A stretch of 64,000 bases of DNA from Tritrichomonas foetus (lineage: Eukaryota; Parabasalia; Tritrichomonadida; Tritrichomonadidae), in assembly GCA_001839685.1 (NCBI GenBank), contig MLAK01000893.1, positions 99,419-163,418 on the forward strand, in the 5' to 3' direction. The notes under the pieces were generated by a model. That model had not been told where the DNA came from and searched no databases. It was given only the letters and a program-made list of their open reading frames with translations. A program made the position numbers and the translations under genes. Below are positions 19,180-29,079 of this stretch, one piece after another (within the stretch, counting starts at the first letter, position 1; every line of letters starts with the position of its first letter).

Positions 19180-20484
19180 TTATAGAAGTTTGGATGTTCT
19201 TGTTGATAAAAAACCATTCTTTCCTTTTATTTTAAGCTTGAGATAATGAATCACAAAGCAAAGAAATACAAACAAATTCATTTCAATGATTGGCATATAA
19301 GATGGGATATAATATGGGTCAACTTTAGCTGAGTTAACTTCCTTCATCATTGCACCAATTGCCCAACTGAGTTCGGCACCATTAAGCATTCCGCTTTTCA
19401 CAACAAAGCTTCTTGAGAAATCAAACCCAAATCCATCACTCAAAAATGTTGATTGAAAAGATCCAAAGAAGCAATAATTTTTAAGAAAAGGATTGGAATT
19501 GTATTTCTTATTAAGATAAGTCCAATTTGATGAACAAAAATCAACAGTGGAAGAGATAAGCTGATCAATTGTTGAATTTTCGATTAAACCAAAAAATTCA
19601 TTTGTGTAATAAAAAGAAGCCATTCCATAAAAGTTCCTAATACTTCTAGTTTCATTTGAGACATCACGTGGGATAATATCAATTGATTTAATTAAGTCCT
19701 GGCACTTTTCAAAAGAACCAGTTCCTTCAATTGACTCAGTGATATAACCAGATGGAAAACATGGATTTTTATTCAGATGTAAAATTCTCTTCATTGCTTG
19801 ATTTACACCTAAACCAAGCATCGAAGTCCCAAAAATTGTATAAGCTTTACCATTCAATAAAATTCTATGTAAATTTTTCTTTTCTTTTGTTTCAAAAGCA
19901 ACTTGTATTGATGCACCACCCATATCAATTGAGCCGCAAGTGGGCTCTGTTCTATTTAAGAGATGTTGAACAGATATCCAGCCATAAATTGCTTCTTCTG
20001 CTCCAGACATAATTCTGACATTTTTTCTCAAAATTTTGAATGGTGAATTCTCAGAAAGATAATGAAAAGTGTTTTCGATGATTTCTCCTTGTGAAGTAAT
20101 CGAAAGCATTCTGAGACCAGCTGTTGCATAAATATACATCTTTGTTTTTGGGAGAAATTCAGCAGGAATGATTTTTGAGACTTTTTCAATAATTCCATGA
20201 AAAATATTCGGAATTGCATTTTCATCTGCTGCTGCTTTTGCCAATGGCGTGTGGCTTTTGATGACGGCTCCTTTGTGCCAATCTGGGTATGGCTTCACGT
20301 GCGGATATTTATCGTTGGAATCCCAAGAAAAAACGTGGGCGCGGGTCCCTGCGCTCCCAGCATCGACCATAATTCCGTAGTGAATTCCTTTATATCCAAA
20401 AACGTGAAAAGAAAAGAAGATTACAAGTTGGAACAAAACAAAAGAAAGGAGAGCTAGGTCAATTATTTCATTAGAAATGGTCAA
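19180..20484 (-). CDS. Ecto-NTPDase (GDA1/CD39 family apyrase)
   Basis: About 434 aa. Apyrase conserved regions appear in order: VDAGSAGTRAHVF (ACR1), YIYATAGLRML (ACR2), SGAEEAIYGWISV (ACR3), CGSIDMGGASIQVAFE (ACR4) and GAELSWAIGA (ACR5). Hydrophobic segments near residues 10-32 and 400-420 suggest the two-span layout of CD39, with the catalytic part outside the cell or in the lumen. The family hydrolyses nucleoside tri- and diphosphates; in purine auxotrophs this supports salvage. The first codon of the open frame is TTG at 20484, two codons after an in-frame TAA. No ATG precedes ACR1, so the true start is unresolved. Confidence 0.9.
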   Translation of the reverse strand: MTISNEIIDLALLSFVLFQLVIFFSFHVFGYKGIHYGIMVDAGSAGTRAHVFSWDSNDKYPHVKPYPDWHKGAVIKSHTPLAKAAADENAIPNIFHGIIEKVSKIIPAEFLPKTKMYIYATAGLRMLSITSQGEIIENTFHYLSENSPFKILRKNVRIMSGAEEAIYGWISVQHLLNRTEPTCGSIDMGGASIQVAFETKEKKNLHRILLNGKAYTIFGTSMLGLGVNQAMKRILHLNKNPCFPSGYITESIEGTGSFEKCQDLIKSIDIIPRDVSNETRSIRNFYGMASFYYTNEFFGLIENSTIDQLISSTVDFCSSNWTYLNKKYNSNPFLKNYCFFGSFQSTFLSDGFGFDFSRSFVVKSGMLNGAELSWAIGAMMKEVNSAKVDPYYIPSYMPIIEMNLFVFLCFVIHYLKLKIKGKNGFLSTRTSKLL

Positions 20485-20708
20485 TTGTTAACTTTACGAA
20501 TATCTTTTCATAACAATTAGATAGATAACTATCAATCCAGACATTTTAATTTTCTTTTTTTTAATATAAAAATTACCGAATTAAAAATAGAAAATGAATG
20601 AAAATTAGGAATAAAAAAAAAATTCGGGAATACAAACAATTTATGAGCTTAATAGCTATATATAAGTACAAGGAAGTGTTTTCTATTCATATGAAAACAC
20701 AAAATTCA

Positions 20709-23180
20709 TTAATCTCTATGAAATGTGAGATTTCTATTTCTTTTCGGTTTTTTCGCTTTATTTAACTGATCTTGAAGTTTCTCAATTTTCTTTCTATAGT
20801 GTTCCTTAATAATTTGTTGCTGTTCAATCAGTTCTTCTTTAAATTGTTCAGTTAATTGCTCAGTTATTTGATCAGCTACTTCTTGTTGCAAAATTTGTTT
20901 TTCTTGTTCATGTTCTCTTGCAACTCTCCTTCTTTCTCTAAATAAAGCTTTTGACACTGCTTTTTCCACTTCGAATTTTACAGCTTCACTAACTCTTTCA
21001 TTAATCTGAGCATCAACTTGCTCTTGAACAGCTTCATCTCGCATTTGTTCAAATCTTGCAATCATTCTTCTTTTTGTATCATTTTGAACTTCAAGGATTT
21101 TCTTTTTGGTTTCGATTTGATATTGTGCCATTATTTCTTCGATTTCATTTGCCATTTCTTGTTTCTTTTGTTTTTCAATTGCTTTAATTTCTAATTCGTT
21201 TTTAATGATTTGTCGTTGCATGATAATTTCATATTTTTTACTTTTTTCATGTTCTTCATCATATTTTGATTTCATGACTGTATTAATTTCTAATTGTTTT
21301 CGTAAGTTCTTTTTATTTTCTTCATTTTCTTCTGAAATTTTTAAAACTTCAGATTTATATTCGTCAACTAATCTTTTTAGTTCTTCATTTTCAATTTGCA
21401 TTTGTTTTATATCATGCTGAGCTTGTAATTTTACTCTTTCGTTTTCATCTTTCATATTTAAAACTTTTTCGGTCATTGCTTTTTGCTTATTTTGGAATTC
21501 AATTTCATTAAGCCGAAAATAATATTGAACTTGTTTATAGTCTTCCAATTCTTTGGGTCCCATAAAATCTTTAATGTTTTGGAGAGTCATGTTTCTGGAA
21601 ATTTCAGCAACTTTTTCAGATACTGCTTTATAAGGTTCTTGCATTCTTTCAATTTCTTCTTTAAGTTTAAGATTTTCTTCTTTCATTAGCTTTAATTTAT
21701 TTTCATCGTCTGCATTTTTCTGTTTTGCAACAACCAACTTTTTGACTTGTTCGTCAAGTTTTTCCCATGCCTTGTCTAGTTGTTCTTGTTCACTCTTAAG
21801 TTTTAATTCAAAGGTTTTAAGCTCAGCTTCAAGAATTTCAAGTTCTTCTTCGTGGTCTTTATTCATTTGCTTTTTTATTTCGTATTCTTCTTGTATATCT
21901 TTGGCATTTCTTTCAATCATAATCAATCGTGCTTTTTCTTCCATGAATTCAATCACACGACGATCAAATGCTTCTTGTCGACTTTCCATTTCTTCTCTTT
22001 CTCTTTGAATCATATCATTTTGATCTTCAATGTGTTGTTTTTCGAATTCAATAAATTTTTCTTCTTTTTTTAATGGATTTTTTAAATAATCTTGGGATTC
22101 TTTATGAAAAGCATCTTTTTGTATTTCAAGTCTTTTCTTTTTCCGCTCAAGTTTTTCTCTCATTCTTGCCAGAATTTCCATTTCTTCTTTAATTTCTGCT
22201 TGTCTTTCTTCATTCCTTTTCACTATTTCATCAGCTTTTTTTGTTTGCGCTTCAATATATTTTTCTTTTCTTCTTAATTCTCGCATCCTTTGATCATAAT
22301 TTTCGAATTTATCACGAAAAGCATCTTCTCTATCTGTAATTTTTTGATCTCTCAAAATCAATTCTTCTTTTTCATTAAAAAATAGAGCAATTCTTTTATC
22401 AATTGCTTCGAGTGTGCTTTCATTCTCTTTGAGTAAGTCTTGGATATGCTTTTGTTGAAGCTCATAATAATCTTTTTCTCTTTCAAGATTTTGCCTTTCA
22501 GCAACAATTGGATCAATTTCATTGTAAATTTTCTTTAATTCATTTTCTTTTCGACTAACTTCATTTTTATGATCTAAAAGTCTTTTTTCCATTTCTTTTT
22601 GTTCATTTTTGGCCATTTCTATCGTTAAAGCTAATTCTTTTTGAATACTTTCAAAATTTTCTCTATCTTTTCTCAATTGTTTTCTTGAGTTATGAATTTG
22701 CTTTTCTCTCAATTTTTGTCTTCGCATTGTTTCATTTAATTCCTTTTCAAGTGCCTCAAGTTCTTTTTTACGTTTTTCAATTTGCGGCTTGATTCGTTTT
22801 TGGAGTTCTTCAAGTTGGTTTCGAGTTGCATTCAATTCTTCTTCAGTTGCTCTTTCCTTTTTAATTATATATTCTTTTTCACCTAAAAAGTCAGCAAGTC
22901 TTCGAAAAAATTTTAATTCGCGATCTTCCAAGTCTTTTTGAGTTGCTAAAAGTTGATCGGCCCTCATAGAGAGGATTTTATCTTCGAGATCACTATCGTT
23001 TTCTGTTTTGCCCAGAGTTCCTTCGTTATCGGAAAATAAATGAATTGACGAATCATTTAGATCCAAAGTTTTTCTGTTAGATTTCGTGGTTTTCTGAGCA
23101 TCATCGGATTTATCGGCTGTATTTGAAGAATCTGATTGGTCTGGATTTTTTTCTGAATCAGAATTCGATCGATTACTCAT
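20709..23180 (-). CDS. Long coiled-coil protein
   Basis: 823 aa from the ATG at 23180; the open frame starts two codons earlier at GTG. Residues ~1-75 are Ser/Asp/Asn-rich and disordered. From ~80 to ~815 the protein is an almost continuous charged coiled coil dominated by Glu, Lys, Gln, Arg and Leu. The C-terminus is basic (KKPKRNRN). It has no globular domain. Such proteins in parabasalids are often parts of the costa, pelta-axostyle or basal-body apparatus, but no motif here decides this. It is divergent from the RHS-like gene, with a 291-nt shared upstream region. Confidence 0.8.
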   Translation of the reverse strand: MSNRSNSDSEKNPDQSDSSNTADKSDDAQKTTKSNRKTLDLNDSSIHLFSDNEGTLGKTENDSDLEDKILSMRADQLLATQKDLEDRELKFFRRLADFLGEKEYIIKKERATEEELNATRNQLEELQKRIKPQIEKRKKELEALEKELNETMRRQKLREKQIHNSRKQLRKDRENFESIQKELALTIEMAKNEQKEMEKRLLDHKNEVSRKENELKKIYNEIDPIVAERQNLEREKDYYELQQKHIQDLLKENESTLEAIDKRIALFFNEKEELILRDQKITDREDAFRDKFENYDQRMRELRRKEKYIEAQTKKADEIVKRNEERQAEIKEEMEILARMREKLERKKKRLEIQKDAFHKESQDYLKNPLKKEEKFIEFEKQHIEDQNDMIQREREEMESRQEAFDRRVIEFMEEKARLIMIERNAKDIQEEYEIKKQMNKDHEEELEILEAELKTFELKLKSEQEQLDKAWEKLDEQVKKLVVAKQKNADDENKLKLMKEENLKLKEEIERMQEPYKAVSEKVAEISRNMTLQNIKDFMGPKELEDYKQVQYYFRLNEIEFQNKQKAMTEKVLNMKDENERVKLQAQHDIKQMQIENEELKRLVDEYKSEVLKISEENEENKKNLRKQLEINTVMKSKYDEEHEKSKKYEIIMQRQIIKNELEIKAIEKQKKQEMANEIEEIMAQYQIETKKKILEVQNDTKRRMIARFEQMRDEAVQEQVDAQINERVSEAVKFEVEKAVSKALFRERRRVAREHEQEKQILQQEVADQITEQLTEQFKEELIEQQQIIKEHYRKKIEKLQDQLNKAKKPKRNRNLTFHRD

Positions 23181-23343
23181 TTGCACGTTTATTTTTTTTT
23201 TTATTCAAAAAATTTACCTAAAAATACCGATTATTGATGGTGAAATTCTCTGACATCACCAAGATTGAAAATTTTTACTATCTAATCCTGGAGAATACAC
23301 GATTTAAGTCATAGTAATGATAAGTTTTTAGAATATTAAACAA

Positions 23344-23457
23344 TTGACCATTTGGGGAATTTCCCTGAGGTATTTAAATCAACCCATTTTTCTCATTTGA
23401 AAGGCCGAAAAAATTGACCTTCGTAGGGAAATCCCTTTGGGATTTTGGTACAACCCA
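23344..23457 (+). promoter_or_regulatory. Two copies of a 43-44 nt box with an internal palindrome
   Basis: Copy 1 (23344-23386) and copy 2 (23414-23457) both begin TTGACC and end CAACCCA. Between these each carries a GGGAA(A)TTTCCC / GGGAAATCCC quasi-palindrome followed by a GG-rATTT segment. The second copy ends 14 nt before the ATG at 23472. The position suggests paired regulator sites for one or both divergent genes. Confidence 0.45.
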
Positions 23458-23471
23458 ATTGTAATTCTTTT

Positions 23472-26400
23472 ATGTTGTCCAATATTTATCAAAATGCAGC
23501 AGCCCAATATGCAAAATATTCTCCGATACAAAAATCATGCCCTTCCAATATCATAAAAATAATCAACAATAGAAAGGGTGATGTTACAACATTTGATTTT
23601 CTTCCTCCAAACAAACGTTTTGTTTCTGTTTCAATGAAAGAAGACAAAAATAATGATGAAGAAAAAAATAATGATGAAGACAAAGATAATGATGAAGACA
23701 AAGATAATGATGAAGACAACGATAATGATGAAGACAAAGATAATGATGAAGACAAAGATAATGATGAAGACAAAGATAATGATGAAGACAAAGATAATGA
23801 TGAAGACAAAGATAATGATGAAGACAAAGATGACGCAAAAAAACAAACTATTAATTCATATGTTTTAACATCAATTCATCATTTCTTTAGTGGTTTTACA
23901 CATTCTTTAGCAATTTCCACAAGCAATCTCGATTTATCACACATTCTTAAAGTTGCATCGCAACATGAAATTCCAATTCCCAAAGTTATTCAAACAATGA
24001 GTTCAAATCCTTTCATTTCTCTTATTCATAATGGTGAAAAATATTTTATTTTTGATTTAAATAAATATCCAAAAACCCAATGGACAAAAATTGAAAAAAC
24101 ATTTTCTATTTGTTCATCTGATCTTGAAGAGCTTATGTTATTCTATCAAAATCAGTTTTATCCAGAATTTTTTACAGCTATTAATTATTTCCTTGATAAT
24201 TTGATTCAAAATCCTTATGATAGTTTCTTTAGTTTTTGGAATTTGAATAAAATCACTGATTTTAAAGACGATTTAAATAATTATAAAATTCCAAATCAAA
24301 AAATCAATTCATCAGTTTTTAATTCAGTAACTTATAATATTTTGATTTTAATTGGACTTCTTGGTTTTTTGAAGATTTCAAATCATCAATTTAAAAAATC
24401 TAATGATTTCTTCTCTTTTTTCAAATTTATTCTTCCTTTAGATGAAACAATAGTTAATCATATTCTTGAATCATCATTATTTAGTTTTCATGATTTTCCA
24501 ATCGAAGAAAACGAAAAGTTCAAAAATTTCTTTTCATTATTTTTAAATTATTCAAACTCATGTTTTCCAATCAACCTTTCAAAAGAAAAACTAAATGAAC
24601 CAAATAAAGAAAAAGAAGAATATAACGAAAAATCATTCATTATTATTTCTATTTTTGAACAATATCGAATTGAAACAAATTATTTAAATCTCCAAAAATT
24701 GTTGGTATTTGGCCGAGAAATAAATCGACTTCATCAATTTAAATTCAATCCGAATAAATTTTTCTTTGTGAATGACAAAGATTTCAATCATTCAAATATC
24801 GATATAAATATTCATCATCGCTTGTTACCATATGCCTCAATTTTATTAAATCCTGAAAATCAATATTTCAATTTTCAGCATGTTTGGAATTCTGGAATCA
24901 TTCAAAGAAACAATGTAATGATGCATTTTCCTGCAATGTTTTCTATTCCGAAATCTGAACCTTCAGGGTTTGTGATTCTTAAATCCTATCCAATATTTTA
25001 TAATATGATTCAGCAATTTTGTTTATTCCAAAACAAAAATCTTTCATTTATGGGAACACCAGGAATTGGCAAAACTACTATGTTTATTTATATTATCTTA
25101 AGATGGTATCAATTAAATGATCTTCAAAAGATTAAAACCATATTCATAAAACCAAATAACTTTATAATCAACACTCCTATTATTTTGTTTTTCCGTCGTG
25201 ATCAAGATGTTTTACATTTTGGTTTAGTCAAAATAGATATCTTCACCGCCATGTGGAGCCAAAATGTAAAACCATCTTTTAATATATCTCTTTTCCCAGA
25301 TGGTTCTTATACCTTCTCAGGATCCTGCCACGAATTCGAGATTGATATTACATCAACACTATGTATATTTGATGAATATACCAATAAAGAACGACCTGTT
25401 GACTTTAAATATATACTTGTAAATTCAATAGGATCTCAGATCAGTTATTCAAAAGACTTAGAAGCGTTATATTATTCAATGATGCCAACTATAGATGAAA
25501 TGAATATGATTTCATCCTTAATTAAAGACAAAGCAGTTCAAGAATCATTTCATCAAAAACGTTGTTTAATTGGATCAAATATTCGATTTTGTATCAGTCC
25601 AAAATCATTCAACCAAATCAAGCATGATATTAGAACTTTAATGAATACTATAAGGGATAAAACGTTTTGTGATTTATTAAACAATCCTTCATTAATTCTC
25701 TCAGAGAATGTTGCTTTTATTCGGTGTTTTTTCACTCAAATATTCCCAAAAATCCCTGATGATTTGGATCTATATTATTATTTTAATTGCTCTATTGAGA
25801 AACTCACTAATTTTTCTTCATATGATATCAAAATTCCATCTCTCACAATTTGTCAATATATTAGAGATAATTATATTTTAAAGAAACAAATGATAAGGGA
25901 CATGATTTTATCTAGTTTTGACACGCTATCAAGTTTGCGAAGATCATTGTTTGAACTTGATCTTCACAACAAAATGAAATATCAACAACAAAATAAATTC
26001 CGAACTATTTTATTATTTACTAATGATACCAACCAAGCTGGTACACAAGTAGAGTTTACATTAAATCCACAATCTCTTGAACCCCAAATTGTTGAAAATG
26101 CCAATGATCTTTTCACATCTGATAAACCGATTATTTGTTATCTCCCATCAAGATTCAACGAACCGGGCATAGATTGTGCATTTAAAGGAGAAATTAATGG
26201 GGAAATGACTCTTATACTCCTTAAATATGCAGTTTCTGATTTACATAGTTTTCATTTAGATGTTTTTTCTTATTATTTGAAATTGATTTCTCGATATTCA
26301 CGAACATTGCCAATCGAATTTTGGATTGTAAATCCAAATTTGAAATTTAATTTTTCTTTCAAGAATATTAAAGGATATTATATTAAAAAAACACAAAAAA

Positions 26401-26522
26401 ATAGACGAAAAATTGAACCATATTCCCCAGTGAAGGTACAAAACAAACAGGGAATCAAAAAATTATTTGACAATTTTACTAGGAAATATCCTTTTCGACA
26501 AGTTTGCTTGCTTGATGAATAA
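23472..26522 (+). CDS. RHS/Crinkler-like P-loop NTPase with nuclease-like tail
   Basis: 1016 aa from the ATG at 23472; the open frame begins nine codons earlier at TTG. Residues ~58-120 are an acidic tandem repeat, (DNDEDK)n. The N-terminal ~500 residues are an unrecognised region. At ~528 there is a Walker A, GTPGIGKTT, and at ~627 a Walker B, LCIFDEY, about 100 residues apart. Near residue 898 PGIDCAF is followed by LILLKYAVSDLHSFH, a D-x(n)-x-K plus His arrangement resembling the restriction-endonuclease-fold tail of trypanosome retrotransposon-hot-spot (RHS) and Crinkler-type proteins. Those families pair an NTPase with a nuclease-like domain. Assignment is by layout and short motifs only. 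Confidence 0.6.
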   Translation: MLSNIYQNAAAQYAKYSPIQKSCPSNIIKIINNRKGDVTTFDFLPPNKRFVSVSMKEDKNNDEEKNNDEDKDNDEDKDNDEDNDNDEDKDNDEDKDNDEDKDNDEDKDNDEDKDNDEDKDDAKKQTINSYVLTSIHHFFSGFTHSLAISTSNLDLSHILKVASQHEIPIPKVIQTMSSNPFISLIHNGEKYFIFDLNKYPKTQWTKIEKTFSICSSDLEELMLFYQNQFYPEFFTAINYFLDNLIQNPYDSFFSFWNLNKITDFKDDLNNYKIPNQKINSSVFNSVTYNILILIGLLGFLKISNHQFKKSNDFFSFFKFILPLDETIVNHILESSLFSFHDFPIEENEKFKNFFSLFLNYSNSCFPINLSKEKLNEPNKEKEEYNEKSFIIISIFEQYRIETNYLNLQKLLVFGREINRLHQFKFNPNKFFFVNDKDFNHSNIDINIHHRLLPYASILLNPENQYFNFQHVWNSGIIQRNNVMMHFPAMFSIPKSEPSGFVILKSYPIFYNMIQQFCLFQNKNLSFMGTPGIGKTTMFIYIILRWYQLNDLQKIKTIFIKPNNFIINTPIILFFRRDQDVLHFGLVKIDIFTAMWSQNVKPSFNISLFPDGSYTFSGSCHEFEIDITSTLCIFDEYTNKERPVDFKYILVNSIGSQISYSKDLEALYYSMMPTIDEMNMISSLIKDKAVQESFHQKRCLIGSNIRFCISPKSFNQIKHDIRTLMNTIRDKTFCDLLNNPSLILSENVAFIRCFFTQIFPKIPDDLDLYYYFNCSIEKLTNFSSYDIKIPSLTICQYIRDNYILKKQMIRDMILSSFDTLSSLRRSLFELDLHNKMKYQQQNKFRTILLFTNDTNQAGTQVEFTLNPQSLEPQIVENANDLFTSDKPIICYLPSRFNEPGIDCAFKGEINGEMTLILLKYAVSDLHSFHLDVFSYYLKLISRYSRTLPIEFWIVNPNLKFNFSFKNIKGYYIKKTQKNRRKIEPYSPVKVQNKQGIKKLFDNFTRKYPFRQVCLLDE
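23642..23831 (+). repeat. 18-bp coding minisatellite
   Basis: About ten head-to-tail copies of a unit close to GATAATGATGAAGACAAA, in frame inside the RHS-like gene and coding DNDEDK. The first units vary more than the last ones (AAAAATAATGAT forms), as expected when a repeat expands from one end. Copy number may vary between strains. Confidence 0.9.
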
Positions 26523-27858
26523 TGAATAATAAATTGTATATACATGATTCATTTATTTATTTATCCATAAAAAAAATTATAATACCCCTCATTCTACAAG
26601 AGCTGTGTTTATTTCATGATTAAATTGGAAAATGTGTATTGTATACTGTATTTGCAAAAACTTACGAAGAATCTATGTGTTGTAGAATAAAATAAAACTT
26701 CAAAAATAATATTTTGTAACTTCAACCGAATTTTGGTTTTCAATTCATCAAAATTTGGCCAATGAAGAAACGAAAACAAGACTGAAAGAGAAAATTCGAT
26801 AATAATTGAAAATGGAAAAAATCGCAAAAACATTGCAAATTTAATGAAAACAGAAGCAAAACCGAAAGTGAAAATTTGATTTCTCATTTCCAGATTTTGA
26901 AACCCAAAGTGAAAATGTTAAATATTGATGTTTGTTATGATGAAAAAGTAGACAAATTGATCAAACTAGCCAAATTGTTAGGAATTCTTGTTTCAACAAT
27001 TGGCTGACTAATGTCTTTTGTTCTTTTCATGATTTTTTTTTTTTTGAGTTGAGTTAATTAATTATTACTTATGATTGATCATTAGAAAAAGAGAAGGGTA
27101 AAACAGAAACAGTTGTGCGCTCCAAAATCGGGTATTTAACATCATATGTAATTCCTTTGATCCTCAGCTTTATTTGCGAAAGTTATATTAGATACCATAT
27201 ATTGTATAGATGGAAAAACTGTTAAAAGGACCATTAAATAACTTTTTATTCTAATCACTTCACAGGAAATCTTTAAATATCATGTGTATACAGAAAATAA
27301 TGATTTTAGATTGCTATATCTAAGATATCCATCAATTGTTTAAAAGAAATTATTATTGTTGGCAGAGATAACAGCATTTTTACAAGACTTTAATTAAGAA
27401 AAAGTTTTTATTTTTTGAATTCAATCTCATTTATCTTTTCTCTTAAATTTGAAAACATATTTCAATATAAATTTAAATTCTATGAAAATATTAGAACAAC
27501 GTTATCCTTATTTCATATTCAATAATTGTTTTCATAATAATTCGATCAACAGATCTTTATGGATAGATATTCTTAAAAACTAATTATATAAAGAAGAGTT
27601 AAACATAATATATAATTTTATTCTTTTATATATGAAGTTTATTAAAAGATATTATATTTTTTTGTATGGAATTTTTCATCAGAGCTCAACAAAAATTCAA
27701 ATAGACTTATTCAAATATCTATCGATTTTCAATGAATATAGAAAAAATAAAAAATGGTAATACAAAAAGTTGGATTCATTTCATCACAAAGTCAAAATTC
27801 AAATAAAACATTTTTCTAGGTTTTCAATTAATAAGAATTTGAATTTTTTCTTAAATTC
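26523..27858. other. Gene-free gap with one coding-like fragment
   Basis: 1.3 kb, very AT-rich, mostly with stops in all frames. At 26810-27007 a 65-codon open stretch on the plus strand without an initial ATG reads like the end of a protein (VDKLIKLAKLLGILVSTIG then stop). Its only ATG leaves 30 codons. It may be the relic of a lost gene. A minus ORF over the same bases (26609-26887) is Phe-rich and looks like its shadow. Confidence 0.35.
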
Positions 27859-29079
27859 ATGTTTGCTTACTCAAAGAACAGACTTGATCTCAAACTTCAA
27901 GAACCTCGATCACTTTCCATTTTACAATGCGATGATGAAGATGATTCTTTTTCTTCGAGCTCCTCTCCCCACTGCTCCACATCATCAAATCTGAGGAGCA
28001 AAATGCAGAATGGTCAAAAGCAGCCCATCATAAGGTCAAAGTCCAAATCATGCCTTTCCAAATCACTTAAATATTCATCATCAAAGACAATCTACCAAAT
28101 CATGGATGGAACGCCTGGCTTCCCACGCGTTAAGCATCGCAGCACCAAGCATGTTGTATTGGAGAGTCTTGGATTGAACATTTCTTCTGTGGTTGATGAA
28201 TTGAAGCATCTCTCTCTGAAAACCGTTTTGATTATTGCTGATCAGCTTCTCTGCCGATTGGAGAGCCTCCACAGCAAAGGATACATTCATTGCGATATAA
28301 GGCCAGACGTTTTAATGACAGGGAAGCGCGACTCCTCGAATGTCATATATTTGATGAATTTAAACCATGCAGCTCCCTACATCGTAATGAACAACAGTGA
28401 CTCTGAAACAGACAGCATCATTATGGATAACCCTAACGACAGTTCCAATGATGAATCATTGAATAATAATAATATTATTGTGACGAACGAAATATCCGTG
28501 ATTGGTGAACATGTTCCATTCACAGATAAGAATCCATTCAGTGGGTCCCTTGCATTTGCTTCAACTAACGCCCATCGTGGCTTTCAATTATCTCGTCGAG
28601 ATGACCTTGAGTCACTTGCATATGTTTTAATCTATCTCTTAAATGGGTCATTGCCATGGATGACATTTGCACGTCCAGCTGATGTTCTTTACTCGAAAAT
28701 GAACATCCCAGCTGAAGACTTATGTGGTGGGATTCCCAAAGTATTCAAAAAGTTCCTCAATCATGTGAGATGCCTATCCTTTGAAGATAGGCCAAAATAT
28801 GCAGAATATAGAAAACTCTTCCGTGAGCTTTTCATCAAGAAAGGATACCTTTATGATTATCGTTTTGAATGGTCTTCAATTGTCGTGTCTCGTTCGCTTG
28901 ATCTCCAAGCTGCAAGAAAAAGCAGTGCAAAAGCACAAAAAAATTATGAAAACTTTCCCAAAAGAAAATCCAAGCTCATAAAAGGGTCACATCATCAAAT
29001 TCCTAAGCCGACTTCATCATCCAAGTCAAAATCAAAGTCCAAGAAACAACACCGTTTGCTCATTTACCCATCTAAATAA
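27859..29079 (+). CDS. CK1-like pseudokinase
   Basis: 406 aa. Casein-kinase-1 features are clear: IMDGTPGFPRV, VVLESLGLNISSVVDE, LESLHSKGYIHCDIRPD, FASTNAHRGFQLSRRDDLESLAY and YLLNGSLPWM. The catalytic set is broken. No glycine loop or VAIK lysine is visible in the Ser-rich N-terminus, HRD is HCD, the metal-binding Asn of the loop is replaced (DIRPDV) and DFG reads NLN (near residue 164). An acidic Asn/Ser insert (~residues 175-215) follows. The C-terminus is basic and Ser/Lys-rich. It is likely a signalling scaffold or pseudoenzyme rather than an active kinase. Confidence 0.85.
   Translation: MFAYSKNRLDLKLQEPRSLSILQCDDEDDSFSSSSSPHCSTSSNLRSKMQNGQKQPIIRSKSKSCLSKSLKYSSSKTIYQIMDGTPGFPRVKHRSTKHVVLESLGLNISSVVDELKHLSLKTVLIIADQLLCRLESLHSKGYIHCDIRPDVLMTGKRDSSNVIYLMNLNHAAPYIVMNNSDSETDSIIMDNPNDSSNDESLNNNNIIVTNEISVIGEHVPFTDKNPFSGSLAFASTNAHRGFQLSRRDDLESLAYVLIYLLNGSLPWMTFARPADVLYSKMNIPAEDLCGGIPKVFKKFLNHVRCLSFEDRPKYAEYRKLFRELFIKKGYLYDYRFEWSSIVVSRSLDLQAARKSSAKAQKNYENFPKRKSKLIKGSHHQIPKPTSSSKSKSKSKKQHRLLIYPSK

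Noticed and set aside
23489..23868. Four ORFs of 71-112 aa overlapping the acidic repeat, in other frames on both strands
   Set aside because: They are frame shadows of the 18-bp repeat in the RHS-like gene; their sequence is a simple repeat in each frame.
26609..26887. 92-aa minus ORF
   Set aside because: Phe-rich composition from AT-rich antisense; it overlaps a more coding-like fragment on the plus strand.
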